DNA of 64,000 nucleotides, taken from positions 34,062,419-34,126,418 of the forward strand of contig CM034239.1 of assembly GCA_019916065.1 (NCBI GenBank). The letters are read 5' to 3'. Every line of letters begins with the position of its first letter. Positions within the stretch are counted from its first letter, which is position 1. Below, piece after piece: positions 24,744 through 37,251 of the stretch. The stretch comes from Vitellaria paradoxa (Eukaryota > Streptophyta > Magnoliopsida > Ericales > Sapotaceae). The position numbers were made by a program, and so were the translations under genes. The notes under the pieces are model-generated. The model was given only the letters and a program-made list of their open reading frames with translations, was not told the origin of the DNA and did not search any database.

Positions 24744-25077
24744 CGTGGCATTTGGTTTACTTTTTTATTTTCTATTTTCTATTTTTATTTTGTGTTAAAA
24801 TTCTCAAAACGAGGAAACAAAAAATGTTCTCTTTTCTCGTTTTGAGATTTTCCTTATTTTTTTGTTAAAAATTCTCAAAACGACTTTTGGCCATTTTTTA
24901 TTTCATGTGTAAAATCATTTTTGATTTTTGAAAATAAATTTTGAAAACACAAGTAAACAAATGAGTTTTAACCTGTTTCCTTTATTTTTAAAAGCACAAA
25001 ATAAAAAATGAATTCAAAACAGAAAATGAAAAACAAAAACAAAAAATAAAAAATAGAAAAACAAATCAAATGAGCTC
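24744..25077. mobile_element. Fold-back Tourist-like MITE (family D, copy 1)
   Basis: 334 bp flanked by TTA (24741-24743 and 25078-25080). The left end (GTGGCATTTGGTTTA, then a T-rich TTTTCTATTTTC region) and the right end (AATAGAAAAACAAATC, then AAATGAGCTC) form long imperfect inverted repeats. It shares its whole length with the copy at 25490-25801, including TCTCAAAACGA and CATTTTTTATTTCATGTGTAAA. Confidence 0.75.
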
Positions 25078-25489
25078 TTAGCTTTTGACGTTGTTTCCAG
25101 TACGTGAACTTATGAGGCAAAATTAGGGATAGGAGATCCAAAAAAAAAAAAAAAAATAACTACTATTATTTTGTTATGGTGAAAAACAGATGAGTAAAGG
25201 CATAAAATTTAATAGATTAAAAAAAATTAATTTATTGAAAAGCCTTTTTTATTTTCTTAAATTTTTATTTTTAACTAACGAAATAAAATTAGTAGTTTGT
25301 GAGAATGAGCAATGCTACCTAAAAAAAAAAAGGACTTATAAGTTATTTTAAAACGAAAAATATGCGAGAATGTAATTTATTTATAATTAAGATTGTGATT
25401 ATTACCTCATTTTAATCGCCTATTTCTCTCACATCATTTATTTGTATATATATACCATCCACATCCACCGAGTATTATTAATCAATTAA

Positions 25490-25801
25490 GGTGGCATTTG
25501 GTTTAATTGTCTATTTTCTATTTTATGCTCAAAACAAAGAAATAAAAAATACTTTATTTTCCTTATTTTGAGATTTTCTTTGTTTTAAGTTGAAAACGCT
25601 CAAAATGACTTTTTGTCATTTTTCATTTTATGTGTAAACTCATTTTCTGTTTTCTAAAATAAAATTTAAAAATACAAGTGACCAAATACGTTATAACTGT
25701 TTTCCTTATTTTCAAAATGACAAAATGATAAATGCACTTAAAACAGAAAATTAAAAATAAAAACAAAAAACAAAAAATAAAAAAACAAACTAAATGAGTC
25801 C
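25490..25801. mobile_element. Fold-back Tourist-like MITE (family D, copy 2)
   Basis: 312 bp flanked by TAA (25487-25489 and 25802-25804). It starts GGTGGCATTTGG and ends AAATGAGTCC. It is the same family and orientation as 24744-25077, about 410 bp away. The two copies differ by many substitutions and small indels, so they inserted separately rather than by a recent tandem duplication. Confidence 0.75.
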
Positions 25802-27095
25802 TAAATAATTAGTGTTCAATCCATATTTAATTTACTAAAAACTCACTTGAGATTGATTAGTTCTGAAATCAAGGTAAACTTAATTTATAACTTGAGTTAG
25901 ATAAAATTAAAAATATAAAAAAAAAATCAAGCTCAACTCGATTATAACTCGGTTTAAGCTTTAAAAATAAAATATAAACATATTTTTCAATAAAATTTTT
26001 AAACAAAGTTTAAATAATTTACTACTCAATTTAACTCGTTTTGTATCTACTTTAACCCCCCCCCCCAAAAAAAATTAAAATTTAAGCAACCAACGTTTAC
26101 CTTTCAAAAAAAAAAAAAAAAAAATGGAGTGCAACCAACTCGTAATTCAAAATGATTTATTGACTTGGATCAACCCGTTTCTTAGCCTGTCGGAGCAACA
26201 TATAAACGGGTTGATTCGAGCTGACCAATTGATAAAAGAGGCATCTGTTCTTAGGTTGCGCCAAACAAACAACCTACATACCCAGCTACTTAGTATTTTT
26301 TTTTTTTGACTTTTTTTTTTTTAAGATCATCGCATTTATCTTCTTACAAAAATTTTAAATTAATAAACAAATAAAAAAATTAACTACTAAAAAATTAACA
26401 TTTTTTCTTTTCTCAAGTATAAAAAATTAAATTTTTTAATAGTCAACTAGTAGTTACTTAAAAAAAAAAAAAAAGAAAAACTTTACCTTTTTGCTTCCCA
26501 AACTTTATGCGAGTATTTCCAAAACGAGTTAAATTAAAAATGTAGAATATAAATATGTTTTAAAAATGAATTATAAAAAATAAAATATTTAAAAAATATA
26601 TAATTTAAATAAAAATTAACAATTTTCTAGTTATTCGAGTATGGTAACCCATTAACCCATTTGAGTCGTTAACCTACTTTCAAAAAACTAGTGATCAAAT
26701 GGTTATAAGGTGTCTTTAAAATTAACGGATCAAGTTCAACCCAACTTACTAATCTAAAACTCAAGTCGAGTTTCGGAAGAAAAAAATTAATTTTTTTAAT
26801 GAATATTAATTAATTATTAAAAAATTAACTTTTTTTATTGGAAAGGAAAATGTTAACTTTTTAGTTAATTTTTTAATTTTTTAACTTTTTGTTAAATTAA
26901 GATTTTTGTTCTTCAATAATTAAAAAAATTAAAATATAAAAGAAATAAATTTAATCATTTTAAAAATAATTAAATAACTAATACAGCTACCAGTTTATTA
27001 TCCCCACAAACGCTCAAATTACACAGCCCTAATTCTACCATGAAGTTCAATCAAAATGTAATCACCATGATAGTATTATAATAATAATATATTTA
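25802..27095. other. AT-rich intergenic DNA, no gene seen
   Basis: Homopolymer runs (C near 26056-26066, A near 26106-26124 and others). No supportable gene. Confidence 0.4.
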
Positions 27096-27482
27096 GGGGT
27101 CGTTTGGTGTTTCAAAGAACTTCAAAAAACTCTAAAAAGTTCTAAAGTTTTTAACTTTTTTAAATTTCAAAATTTTCTAATTTTTTTTAAAAATTGTCAA
27201 AATCTGTTGGAACAAATCCATTTCAACGAATTTTGACAAATTTTTTAAAAGATTAAACTAATATTTGTACCAAAAAGTTTCACAAAATTTCAAAAATTTT
27301 TAAAATTCTTAATTAAAATTTTGTCACGTGTCACTTTATATAATTTTTAACAATTTTATATCAAATCAAATACAAATATCTAACCACCGTTTCAAAATAA
27401 CTTTTAATTTACACTTCAAATTCCAAAGGAAAAAAAACTACTTTTATTAACTTTTGGAGTTTTTTACACCCCAAACAGCCTC
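27096..27482. mobile_element. MITE, 387 bp
   Basis: Flanked by TTA on both sides (27093-27095 and 27483-27485). The left end GGGGTCGTTTGGTGT pairs with the right end ACACCCCAAACAGCCTC as an imperfect terminal inverted repeat. The non-coding interior is rich in CAAAATTT-type words. The 3-bp duplication points to PIF/Harbinger. Confidence 0.68.
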
Positions 27483-27847
27483 TTATATAAGCTTATTATT
27501 TTTAAGTAATATAAATGTCTCCCATTATTCTGATATTTTTTTTTTAATGTATAAAGAGGCGCATGATAGGACTTTCCATAGAACAGTAACGTTACTCTTG
27601 CCTTTTATAGTTTTATTCTACATAATTCGCTGCTTAATTTTTTGTCATTGTTTTTTAAATAAAAAAATAATATTTTATGCCTAAGATGATTTTGAATGAT
27701 TTTATGTCTGTCAGTATCTGTACTTACAAGTATAAAAAAAGACAAACAGTGACTGGTGTGAGATAAAATACGGTGAGGGTGGAATTTTTGTTAAAAAAAA
27801 AAAAGGAAAAAGAAAAAAGCAAGAGGCAGAAGTACTTTACCACAGGG

Positions 27848-29140
27848 CTAGGGGGTACAGTGGAAGCCTGATGGGGTTGTCTTCCCACAGTCAACAAGGA
27901 CTTGAAGAGCAACGGGTATAACCACGCTAACATTCAGAGGTAGCTTTGCCTTAACGGCGGTGCAAAGGCACAAGGCGGCGTCCAAGTCCAGTAGCCCCGC
28001 CAGAACAGGACAGCATGTGTCCTTAGCAGCGGCAGCACTTCCTCCTCCTATTCCTACATGAACCAGCCCTCCCAGTATGTCTACACATGCACTTAGTTTC
28101 AGAGTGTCGATGGGGCACGTTTGTTGTGCCGGAGGAGGACAGGGCGGCGGTGGCGGAGGCGGAGGAGGACATGGCTGTTCCACCGGGGGAGGCTTTGGTG
28201 GACTTGGTGGCGCTGGAATCACGACCGGCGGCGGTGGCGTAGGCGGAGGCGGAGGCGGAGGCGGAGGCGGAGGAGGACATGGCTGTTCCACCGGGGGAGG
28301 CTTTGGTGGACTTGGTGGCGGAGGTGTGGGGACATAGGGTGGTAGAGGTGTATAAGGCGGGGGCTTCACAGGAGGAGGTTTGGGAATATAGGGTGGCAGA
28401 GGTGTATAGGGCGGAGGCTTCACAACAGGAGGCTTTACAATAGGAGGTTTGGGAACATAAGGTGGTAAAGGTGTATAAGGCGGAGGCTTCACAACAGGAG
28501 GTTTGGGAACATAGGGTGGCAGAGGTGTATAGGGCGGAGGCTTAACAATAGGAGGTTTGGGGGGCTTAACAACAGGAGGTTTGGGGACATAAGGTGGTGT
28601 ATAGGGCGGAGGCTTCACAACGGGAGGTTTGGGGGGCTTGACAACAGGAGGCTTGGGGACATAAGGTGGTAGAGGTGTATAGGGCGGAGGCTTCACAACA
28701 GGAGGTTTGGGACCATAGGGTGGTAGAGGTGTGTAGGGCGGAGGCTTCACAACGGGAGGCTTTACAATAGGAGGTTTGGGAATATAAGGTGGTAGAGGCG
28801 TATAGGGCGGAGGCTTCACAATAGGAGGTTTGGGGACATGGGGTGGTGGTTTTCTGGTAGGAGGGCGTGGTTTAGGAGGTCTATGGGGGGGTGGCTTCAC
28901 CACTGGCACTGGAGGAGGGCGGGGTGGCTTGACATGATGATGCGGTGGTGGTGGACATGGGGGCTTTTCTACCTTGTGAGGAGGATGGTGGGGTTTGGGT
29001 GGCAGCTTTGGTGGTGGCTTTGAGGGTGGAGTTGGGTATGGACAGTAATGGCAGTCAATACTAGTGCCCACCAAAGTCTCCAAGTTTATAATTACAAGGA
29101 TTAATAGGAGACTAATTGACTCACTGTAAGACTTACCCAT
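27848..29140 (-). CDS. Proline-rich cell-wall protein with C-terminal 8-cysteine (hydrophobic seed/LTP-like) domain
   Basis: An intact single-exon frame of 430 residues. It starts at ATG 29140 with a signal peptide (hydrophobic residues about 9-24), so it is probably secreted to the cell wall. Residues about 30-340 are a proline-rich tract made of repeated units such as KPPPYTPLPPYVPKPPVVKP, with His/Lys-rich units near the start and long Pro runs near 290-340. Residues 342-430 form the eight-cysteine domain in the order C..C..CC..CxC..C..C (C342, C352, C376-C377, C391, C393, C418, C428), as in Hydrophob_seed/hybrid proline-rich proteins. Related proteins are structural or wall-plasma-membrane linkers; substrate binding is not known here. 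A TATA box lies about 90 bp upstream of the ATG. The gene is a GC-richer island in AT-rich DNA. Repeat number is likely to vary between alleles. Confidence 0.93.
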   Translation of the reverse strand: MGKSYSESISLLLILVIINLETLVGTSIDCHYCPYPTPPSKPPPKLPPKPHHPPHKVEKPPCPPPPHHHVKPPRPPPVPVVKPPPHRPPKPRPPTRKPPPHVPKPPIVKPPPYTPLPPYIPKPPIVKPPVVKPPPYTPLPPYGPKPPVVKPPPYTPLPPYVPKPPVVKPPKPPVVKPPPYTPPYVPKPPVVKPPKPPIVKPPPYTPLPPYVPKPPVVKPPPYTPLPPYVPKPPIVKPPVVKPPPYTPLPPYIPKPPPVKPPPYTPLPPYVPTPPPPSPPKPPPVEQPCPPPPPPPPPPPPTPPPPVVIPAPPSPPKPPPVEQPCPPPPPPPPPCPPPAQQTCPIDTLKLSACVDILGGLVHVGIGGGSAAAAKDTCCPVLAGLLDLDAALCLCTAVKAKLPLNVSVVIPVALQVLVDCGKTTPSGFHCTP

Positions 29141-29229
29141 TACTAAAAATTAATCCACCACCAGTCATGAGGGAGGGAGGGAGGGAAGGAGGCGTAATAA
29201 TGAGAATCAATTTAACAACGGTAGCATTC

Positions 29230-29237
29230 TTATATAG
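29230..29237 (-). promoter_or_regulatory. TATA box of the proline-rich protein gene
   Basis: On minus the sequence reads CTATATAA, about 90 bp upstream of the ATG at 29140. It would place transcription start near 29200 and give a leader of about 60 bases. That leader contains a CCCTC-repeat pyrimidine tract (plus-strand GGGA repeats at about 29168-29190). Confidence 0.6.
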
Positions 29238-29339
29238 AGAAAAGGTGGAGAGGACAACACAGGACCCAGATCATGGATTTGAGAGCTCACCTAGCATTAT
29301 AGCAATGCTATATTACTTTAGTAATTTGTGATCAAGATA

Positions 29340-31158
29340 ACGAGATAAAAATTCAATCTAAAGATGTATTCATATTTTTTTAATTATAATAGTATGGATG
29401 TATTTACACTCGTAAATTTTAATTCAACATTCAACAGTCTCTATATTAATGTCACGAAACTGACAGAATATTGCTATATCAAGATCCCCTTTGCCCAAAT
29501 AATTACTAGTTACAGGTTGGATAAAGGACCTTGTGCTCCTCTGTAGAACTTTTGTTCGTGACAGCTCTGCTTTCTCTGAATCACTTCTTAAGAAAGGATT
29601 TTTAGTATGCCAAAGTTATGACAAACAGCTGGTATCTAAAAGATGCACAGGTTGATGTAAATTAAATATATATATACATATTTATTAAATACAATTGATC
29701 AGACACATTTTAAGCTTAGTAGTTGAGGTTAATATTTTTTATTTATTTACTTTTTGTTGCATCACAATAAAAGGGTAAGCTTTATTGCTTAATAAAAAAA
29801 AATCAAACATCGATCTTCATATATTTTCTTTTCAATTACTTTTTTTTTTCCTTTCTTGGAATATAGATTCTTATTACCATCAATTACTTGTTTTAAGTGA
29901 ACGATTTTTAATTCCCGAATCATCACTAATTATATTATATTATTTTTAGTAAATAGTCCTCCAAGCTTATAAAATAATATATTTTAAGTATATATGAAAT
30001 TGTTAAAAATATATTATGAAAACATTCCTTTATGAATATATTATTGCTTTCAATAATCCCCTCAATGCAATTGCTATAGTTTTAACTTTGTTTACATGGA
30101 TGATTGAGGCATTACTTCTTGATTTTTTTTTTATTTTTACTTTGCATTTTAGTACGTGAAACTGCAAATGAGTTGATCATTAATACATCTGACTTATGTT
30201 TTAAATTTATTACTAAGTTCTAATTTGAGTCAGAATGAACTCAAAAATATTATATTCGAACTTATTTGTTAATTTCATTGATAAATTTAAATTGAGGTCA
30301 AACATAGTTGTGAGCCTTTAATTGATCTTTAATCGATCTTGTTCACGAATCTAATATGAACATATTAATTAATTTTGCAACCAAATAAACATACTTTTAA
30401 CTTAAAAAATAAGTGTGAGTACATTAACAAACAACTTATAAATAATTTAAGTTATTAGTAAGAAAAATTAATTTATTAAAATTATATAAATAATCTTAAT
30501 TAATTTAATTATAAACATGTTTATAATCATTATTAATTAGTATGTTTATAAACGATAGACTAACTTTGTTAATGATATTTGTCGAGCTAAAATCGCTCTT
30601 GTTTGAATTTATGAAGGTTTGTTAAATGATTGGGCTTACAAAAAGCACACACGCAAAGGACAACGGCAGTCCTGTTTTCTACTTTTGGATTTTTGTTTTT
30701 TAATAAATAACTTTAACGCGGTTAGTGGGTGAAGAGCGTGTTTGGAGCGAGGATTTTATTTGATGGAAAAAAAATTAAAAAATATATTTTTATTTAAATA
30801 GATTACAAACTATAATGAAATAAAAATATTAACTTTAATTTAATTAATTTTAATAAAAAAACAAATATTAAATTTTTATTCTTAACCTTTCCTCTTCATT
30901 TAGAAAAAGATAGCCTAGAGAGGAACACCCAAATTATTGTCCTAAATCGGGAAGGGGGTAGGTTCGGTGTGCTTACACATCAGTGCACATCTGGTATCTA
31001 CGTATCGTTGATTTTAAAACAATAACAAATCATCTAACGGTTGTGATGATGACAAAAATTTACACTGATTATGACGGGTCATAACTAATTAAACCTCATA
31101 TAAAAAATACACCAAGTAATATACTGTACTGTACCGTACCTATCCCGTATCCAACCTA
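29340..31158. other. AT-rich intergenic DNA upstream of the proline-rich protein gene, no gene seen
   Basis: No coding signal. Short TA repeats near 29667 and T runs. Any distal promoter elements cannot be recognised by eye. Confidence 0.4.
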
Positions 31159-31315
31159 GGCTTTGTTTGACCACACCAACTTTCACCAAAACTCACTAAC
31201 TTTAACTAATTTTTGTACTTTCTTCCAATTAAAATTTTTCACCTATCACCTTTATGTTACATCTTTTCACTTTTATTGTACTTTTACTTTTACTTTTAAT
31301 CTACCAAATACCCCC
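31159..31315. mobile_element. Short MITE (family A, copy 2)
   Basis: Starts GGCTTTGTTTGACC and ends ACCAAATACCCCC, with TA(A) at both borders. Its interior (AAAACTCACTAACTTTAACT, then TTTTTGTACTTT) is nearly the same as 2669-2818. Confidence 0.6.
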
Positions 31316-31824
31316 TAAATCACTTGCTCGCTAGCTAATGGGGCTTGACACTTACCAAAAAAAAAAAAAATAGGGCTCGACATTTTTCTCACCCCAGAAA
31401 AAGCAAAGATACGAGAGGGTGGAATTTTTAGATTTTGATGGGGGCAAAAAGAGGCAGTGGTGACCTGATTAGATTGGCTTGGCGTGTAGTAGCTATTGAG
31501 TCCGTGATTGTTTAGATGCATGTGACTAACCAGTACTTGACAATGACAAACAAACTTTGTTTTCTTCATCTTTTCTTTTCTTTTCTTTTTCTTTTTTTTT
31601 TTAAATTCAATATTTTCTTGCCGACAAGGCATTTGGGTTGTCCGCCACACAACAGTTTGACAAATTCTAACGAAATTATTTTAGGGTGCCTCCGGATTCA
31701 CGGAAAATAATAAAGAATAACAAAAAGATATAATTTGGATAATTTATTAGTATTTGGCGCGCGGCCACAAATTACATTTTTTAAAGGTAAATAGTGAAAT
31801 ATTTTAATTTTTGCATCAACTTTA
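31316..31824. other. Unassigned sequence
   Basis: No gene is recognised. There is a pyrimidine-rich stretch (TTTTC repeats) near 31567-31600. Confidence 0.3.
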
Positions 31825-31982
31825 GGGACTGTTTGACCACCAACCAAATACTAAAATTTACCAAAAGTTTCAAAAAGTTTATACTTTCTTCAAATTAAAT
31901 TTTACCACATATCACATTTACATCAAATTTTGGTACTTTTTCTATACTTTTTTGTCAACTTTTTTTTCAATCAAACACCCTC
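31825..31982. mobile_element. Short MITE (family A-like, copy 3)
   Basis: 158 bp flanked by TTA (31822-31824 and 31983-31985). Starts GGGACTGTTTGACC and ends CAATCAAACACCCTC. It has the same layout as the other family A copies but a more diverged body. Confidence 0.62.
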
Positions 31983-31999
31983 TTAATTTTTTAGAGAAA

Positions 32000-32275
32000 A
32001 AACAGCCCAAATGGTGTTTTTAGATTTATCCAAATAATTTTATGTCAGAATTTATTGAAAATCGTTGAAAAATTTTTGAGATTTATAGAAAAATTATTGG
32101 GATTTATTGAATATTATTACGGTTTGTAAAAAATTACTAAGATATGTAGATATATATAAATTTATAAAAATTTTACAAAGTACGAAGAGTATAAAATATA
32201 TTAGAGAATTTTGAAGATTTTAAATGATTTTTCAGAGTATTTTAACGATTTTCATCGCACACTCCCTTAGTATAT
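32000..32275. repeat. Dispersed repeat (family C, copy 2)
   Basis: Collinear with 22395-22660: GGGATTTATTGAATATTATT and GTAGATATATATAAATTTAT, then TTAGAGAATTTTGAAG, then ATTTTTCAGAG. Its borders are uncertain. Confidence 0.5.
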
Positions 32276-34011
32276 AATATTTATACAAAATTGTCATTAA
32301 AAATAAAAAAAAAATTAGTGATAATTAGTTTCGCTAAAAGTAAAAGTTTATTTACTAATATATATATTTTTTTATCATACAGCCGTCACAAAATACGTGA
32401 CACTAAAAATATTTAGTCATAATTAATAATTAATTTTCATCAAAAGTTCTTGCTTATCTAATGATCACGGCACAAATTTATCAATAAAAAAGGTACTAGA
32501 ATTGGAGTGCGTTTGGTACGAGAAAAAAAATTAATGGAGTAAATGATTTGTTGACAAGGAGGGGAGGAGGTTGCTGGTATTCGAATTGAACGTGATACCT
32601 TGCGGGGAGACATCCGGGCTCTTACCGGGAACGTGCAGGCACTCATTAATTGGTGCATTGATTTGTGTACCTCGGGCTTTAACTCACTGTATTAAAAAAT
32701 TAATAATTGGGGTGCCTTAAAAATGGAGCTCAGTGGGGATGGTGGAGCTGGAGCTGCTACGGCTGGTGGTGGTGGAAGCGCCGATTTTTAGCTTTGTTAT
32801 GGACGCGAAGGGGGATGCAGTGGGGGATTACTGCAGTTACTGTAGTAATTATAAAAGGACGTCGTTTTAGTATTTTTTTCTTAAAATGATATTATTCTAC
32901 CTAAATTTTTCATATTTAAATATGAATTAATATATTTGAATATATATTCAAATGAAAAAATATCATATTCGAATATGGAGATTTAAATAAAACAATGTCG
33001 TTTTGAATGAAAAAAGGACGAAATCACGTTTTGAATTTACTGCTATGACAGCAGTAAATCCTTAACTATAGTCTCTCGAGTCCTTATTATAGATGTTTCG
33101 TTCCTACTTTTTTTTAATTTTGACTTTTGTTAATTTCATGACAAAAAATGATGCATGAATTACTTATATATTGTGTCATACAATATCTTAATATTTTTTT
33201 TTTTTTAAGTGTTGCAGTTCAAAATTAAAATTTAATCTTAGTTTTGTTGCTGAATTGTCAAGGTAGAGATAGTAAAATCTTACGAAGGCAAATCTAAAAA
33301 AAAAATAACAATTAAATTCACAAAGGATTTAGTTTCCTTGTTCAAGAAGGAATAGACTACCAAAATTGATGAATGACTACAGTATCAGAGTTTTTTAATT
33401 ACTGAATTGCCAAATCAATAAAAAGAATAAAACTCGAGCAACTCTACACGTAGTAGGACTTCTCCTGGACTCGTAATCAAATTCCAGTCGGGCTGGCTGC
33501 AGGGAGTCCGAAGCCTCGAGCATCAACAATGAAGGCTGAAATAAAAAAATTAGAAAAACTAGCAGCATGCCGCTGGGAAGTCAAGGGATCGGGTTTGTCC
33601 AAAAGAGGTCACAGGCAAGGCGATGGATTGATCTAGTCCAAAGCACCTCGCAAGCAAGACACGGAGAACACGAGTTTTGTCCGACCTGACGAATTTGTTA
33701 CGGATCTCGTTTCCTATTTTATTTGGGGTCTATATAATCTATACATATGCATATGTACTTAATGAAAAAATACGTAGAACACATTAAAAGATTTAAGAAG
33801 AAAATTTTGTTGTGAGAGTTTAGAGTTTTTTCTCCATTTTATTTTACATACTTTTACGCTGTAACTTTTGAAGGATTTCACGACAATTTTACGAGAAGTC
33901 GAAAAGTTTTTTTTTTTTTTTTTTTTTTTCCTTCACTTCGTATTGGTGTATTGAGAAATAAAGTAAAAAGCTGAATGAATACGTGTAAACAATCGTTGTG
34001 ACCAAAGTTTA

Positions 34012-34081
34012 TAGTGAAAAATGTTTAAGTGATCTACAAAATCGATTAGTGGAAAATGTTTACGTGATCTACAAAATCGAG
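34012..34081. repeat. 35-bp direct tandem duplication
   Basis: Two copies of a unit containing AAAATGTTTA(A/C)GTGATCT followed by ACAAAATCGA sit head to tail. They differ at only a few bases. Confidence 0.75.
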
Positions 34082-35159
34082 CCTGAGATTTTTTCTTATT
34101 ATTTACTAAGGGTTCCCTCATGATTAATCTTGTGTATGATTAATTGTCCGTTAGAGTTGTTTTTAGAATTTTAAATATAACTGTAAGTATTTATTTTTTT
34201 ATAATTTAATTTCCTTTTTAAAAATATATAAATTATTATTTTGTTTTAAGTTTTATTTTTAATTTATTCATTTTATAAAAAATATTTAAAAATATATAAC
34301 GTTAAGTTAAGAATTTGACCTTGCACAACGCAATGGCTTAAGGGGTGGACATAGGAATGGACATAGAGCGAGTAAATGACGAGTACGCTTATTCTTGTAT
34401 TTGATTCTCAAACTCAAATCAATCTCTATACCCTACTCGATACTCATTGAAAATTTACTTTTACCCCCTATTTCCGTCCAAACAAGGAGTGGGGTTCTCT
34501 GTGGAGATTCGAATAATTAAAATGGAAAAAAATACAAAAATACAATTTGAACAAACACCAAATGCAGCTAACCAAGAAATGAATAACCCAATATAAAGAT
34601 TTGAACACAGAAACCGTCAGGTCCATCATCCTCTTGGCACACTTGCAACATCTTTTCCCATCATGGAATCTTTTTTTTTTTTTTTTTTATTTACTGCAAT
34701 TCATTTTTCAATGTTGTTGATAAGGTAGGGACGATTTCCCATTCAAGACAAAAGACTAGTAGCCTCTGGTCATAGAAGAAGTCACATATTGCAAAATGTA
34801 TTCTCTAGTTTAAAATGAAAACCTTCCTACATGATTGCAACAACCATCGACATCCAAAGGTTCAAAGAAAACAAATGAAAGCATATATTAAAAAAAATGC
34901 ACAACTTCCCCAAATTGAGCAATTGAACTTCTCCGAGGAATCCCCAACAACAACAATTCTAAATTCCCTTCTTGAACCGAACTACAACTAACAAATTCTC
35001 AATTCTAAAGAATGATAGATCCACAATACATATGGGTATAGAGAGAGAGAGAGAGAGAAGGATTAAGACAGATAAAGCAGGAGCTGAAAATCTTTAAAGT
35101 TGTCGGTGTGCCGCTGTGTTAGGGTAAAACAAAATCCTAAAAACTGAAATATATATATA

Positions 35160-35240
35160 TCCGGGAGTACGGGTAAAGGTAGGTAGGGGAGGGGATGGGT
35201 CAGGGAAGGGGTAGGATAGGGTAAGGGATGGGGATAAATT
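35160..35240 (+). repeat. G-rich tract with quadruplex potential
   Basis: At least eight runs of three or four Gs separated by 1-7 bases occur on plus (for example GGGGAGGGGATGGG). The flanks have degenerate ACGGGTA/TACCCGT-type words. Confidence 0.5.
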
Positions 35241-37251
35241 TATATCCGTACATTACCTATACTCGTACACTACTCGATCTTTAATTTTTTTTTTTAAATG
35301 TTCTTTTATTTTACTCAATTCTTAAAAAATTTTTGAATTTCTTACCCGTTTGGAGCAAAAATCAGGTGTACATACGAGTCAACTGACATGAACATCCTTA
35401 GGTGGAAGAGATGGGATGAGTCTACCCAATATCTCTCACTAATGTCCGTTCAAGCTTCCATGGGCTCTAATGGCCTAAAACATCAGTCATGAATAGTATT
35501 TTATAAATTGAATAAAAAAGTTAGCAAAAAAAATACTCCCCTTAAAATAATAACTTGTGAATTAAAAATAAAAAAAAAAATCTGGAAGAAGGAGGTGACC
35601 CTAATCAATTTTACATATTTAGAAAGGAAATCTTGAAATATTGATAACACTTAGTAAAATAATCAGCGCTTTACAAGTTTGAATAGTTCAGAATACTAAC
35701 AAATTTAGGACAATCAATTACACATATATACATAGCAAAACTTCATGAGATTTATGTATTTAAAATTTTCAATTTATTTATTTTTTCAAAATTTTAAATT
35801 TTATAATATTAAACATGTTGCAATTGGATTTGTTCATAATAGAATTTATATCTATATATATATATATATATAAATATATTTCCCTCATATCATAATATTA
35901 TTAATTATCTAACTTTTGAAGTTAATTTGAGTTGTTTCCTTAAAAACTCTAGTAATACTGTTTAGGTTAATTTGATTTGTTTTCTGTTTTCTTTTTTAGC
36001 ATTCATTAGGTTTAAAGTACTACCACGTACAAATTTGAATTCATATGGTTCCCCCCCCCTTTGAAAAAGCACTGATCGTGATTTTAGGCTGTGAGGTCTA
36101 TCTAAATTCTCAATCTATTTTTCTCAAAATTTGAAATTTTTTTTACATTAAATAAAAACAACGCATTTCGGATTCTCATTAATTCAAATATATGTGTTAG
36201 ATTATTTTTAGAATATTTCTATATATACATATATATATAAGAGGATAATAATCCTAATCCTGATAGGAGATAGTAATCCTACTTATAATAGGATATACAA
36301 AATAAGAAATGAGATAGTAATCCTAATTATGATAGGATATATATATATATATATATATATTTTAGAAATAATCTAATAATATGCATAAATATGCATTATT
36401 TCCATAAAATTCCAATCATAATTTGGGGGTGTATTTTTGTTTTTGTTCTCTTTTAGGCGGAGATGGTTTCAGTCCTAGAGAGCCCGAGAATGGAGGAATG
36501 GGATTTGCAAGATGTGACTCTTGTTCTACATTATGTTGCATTAATTAGAAAGGAGGAATGATGTCCCTGGAATGGAGGGTAATGAGCATTAATTGGACAT
36601 TAACATATAGTACGTGGAATGTTGATATTGAAATGCTAGAGGAACTGGTAAGGACTGGAAATTTCATTTTCTACTTCAGTACACAGTGCAAACAACAAAC
36701 TACTTTTTTTTTTTATGAGTTTTGAAATTAAGAAACCGGTGAGTACACAGTACAAACGACAAACTTTTTTTTTTTTTTAGTGAGTTCTGAAACTAAGAAA
36801 CGGATAAATCTTACTGAGAAAACTAATTTACTCAAATTAGTGATAAATAAGAAGTAAATAAAAAGTATTACCGGTTGAACTATCTGAAACCTCCATGTAC
36901 GATTAATATAATAAAAAAAATATTGTGTTGTCAGAACATTAGATTCAGTTGGTTAAAGCGTTTAGGAATTGGGTTATATAGCGAGGCATGTGAGACAAAC
37001 ATATATGTGTGTACATATATATATATATATATATATCGAGGACCGTTCTGAAATGCTAATGAAGTAATTTTTATCGATATGTTAATAATTTCACGGATGC
37101 TGATCGTAAAATTATTAGTTGGTACAAAGAAGACTCAGTACGAAGAAATTAATCAGCAGAATATGCCCATACACTTTATTAGTTTCTTCAAATGATTCAA
37201 TATGGTGATATATTTTTCTCCGAAGCCTTTTTAGCAGGAACTGCTACTGAC

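Larger units (their letters stand above)
32276..37190. other. Long gene-free interval with scattered repeats
   Basis: I see no intact gene. Recognisable items are a GC-richer unassigned stretch at about 33420-33720 followed by TATA-like CTATATAA near 33731 (possibly part of an LTR), a 35-bp direct duplication (GTGATCTACAAAATCGA twice, 34012-34081), a GA microsatellite near 35040-35058, a G-rich tract at 35160-35240, and TA microsatellites near 35847-35872, 36340-36361 and 37013-37036. Confidence 0.4.

Noticed and set aside
26050..26124. C and A homopolymer runs as a regulatory site
   Set aside because: Only simple-sequence slippage is visible; there is no gene nearby to regulate.
28023..28280. 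Ser/Ala-rich frame on minus within the proline-rich gene
   Set aside because: An alternative reading of the same low-complexity codons, with no start context or domain.
28077..28345. Glycine- and arginine-rich open frames on plus opposite the proline-rich protein
   Set aside because: They are antisense shadows of the proline codons; the minus frame has a signal peptide and an intact eight-cysteine domain.
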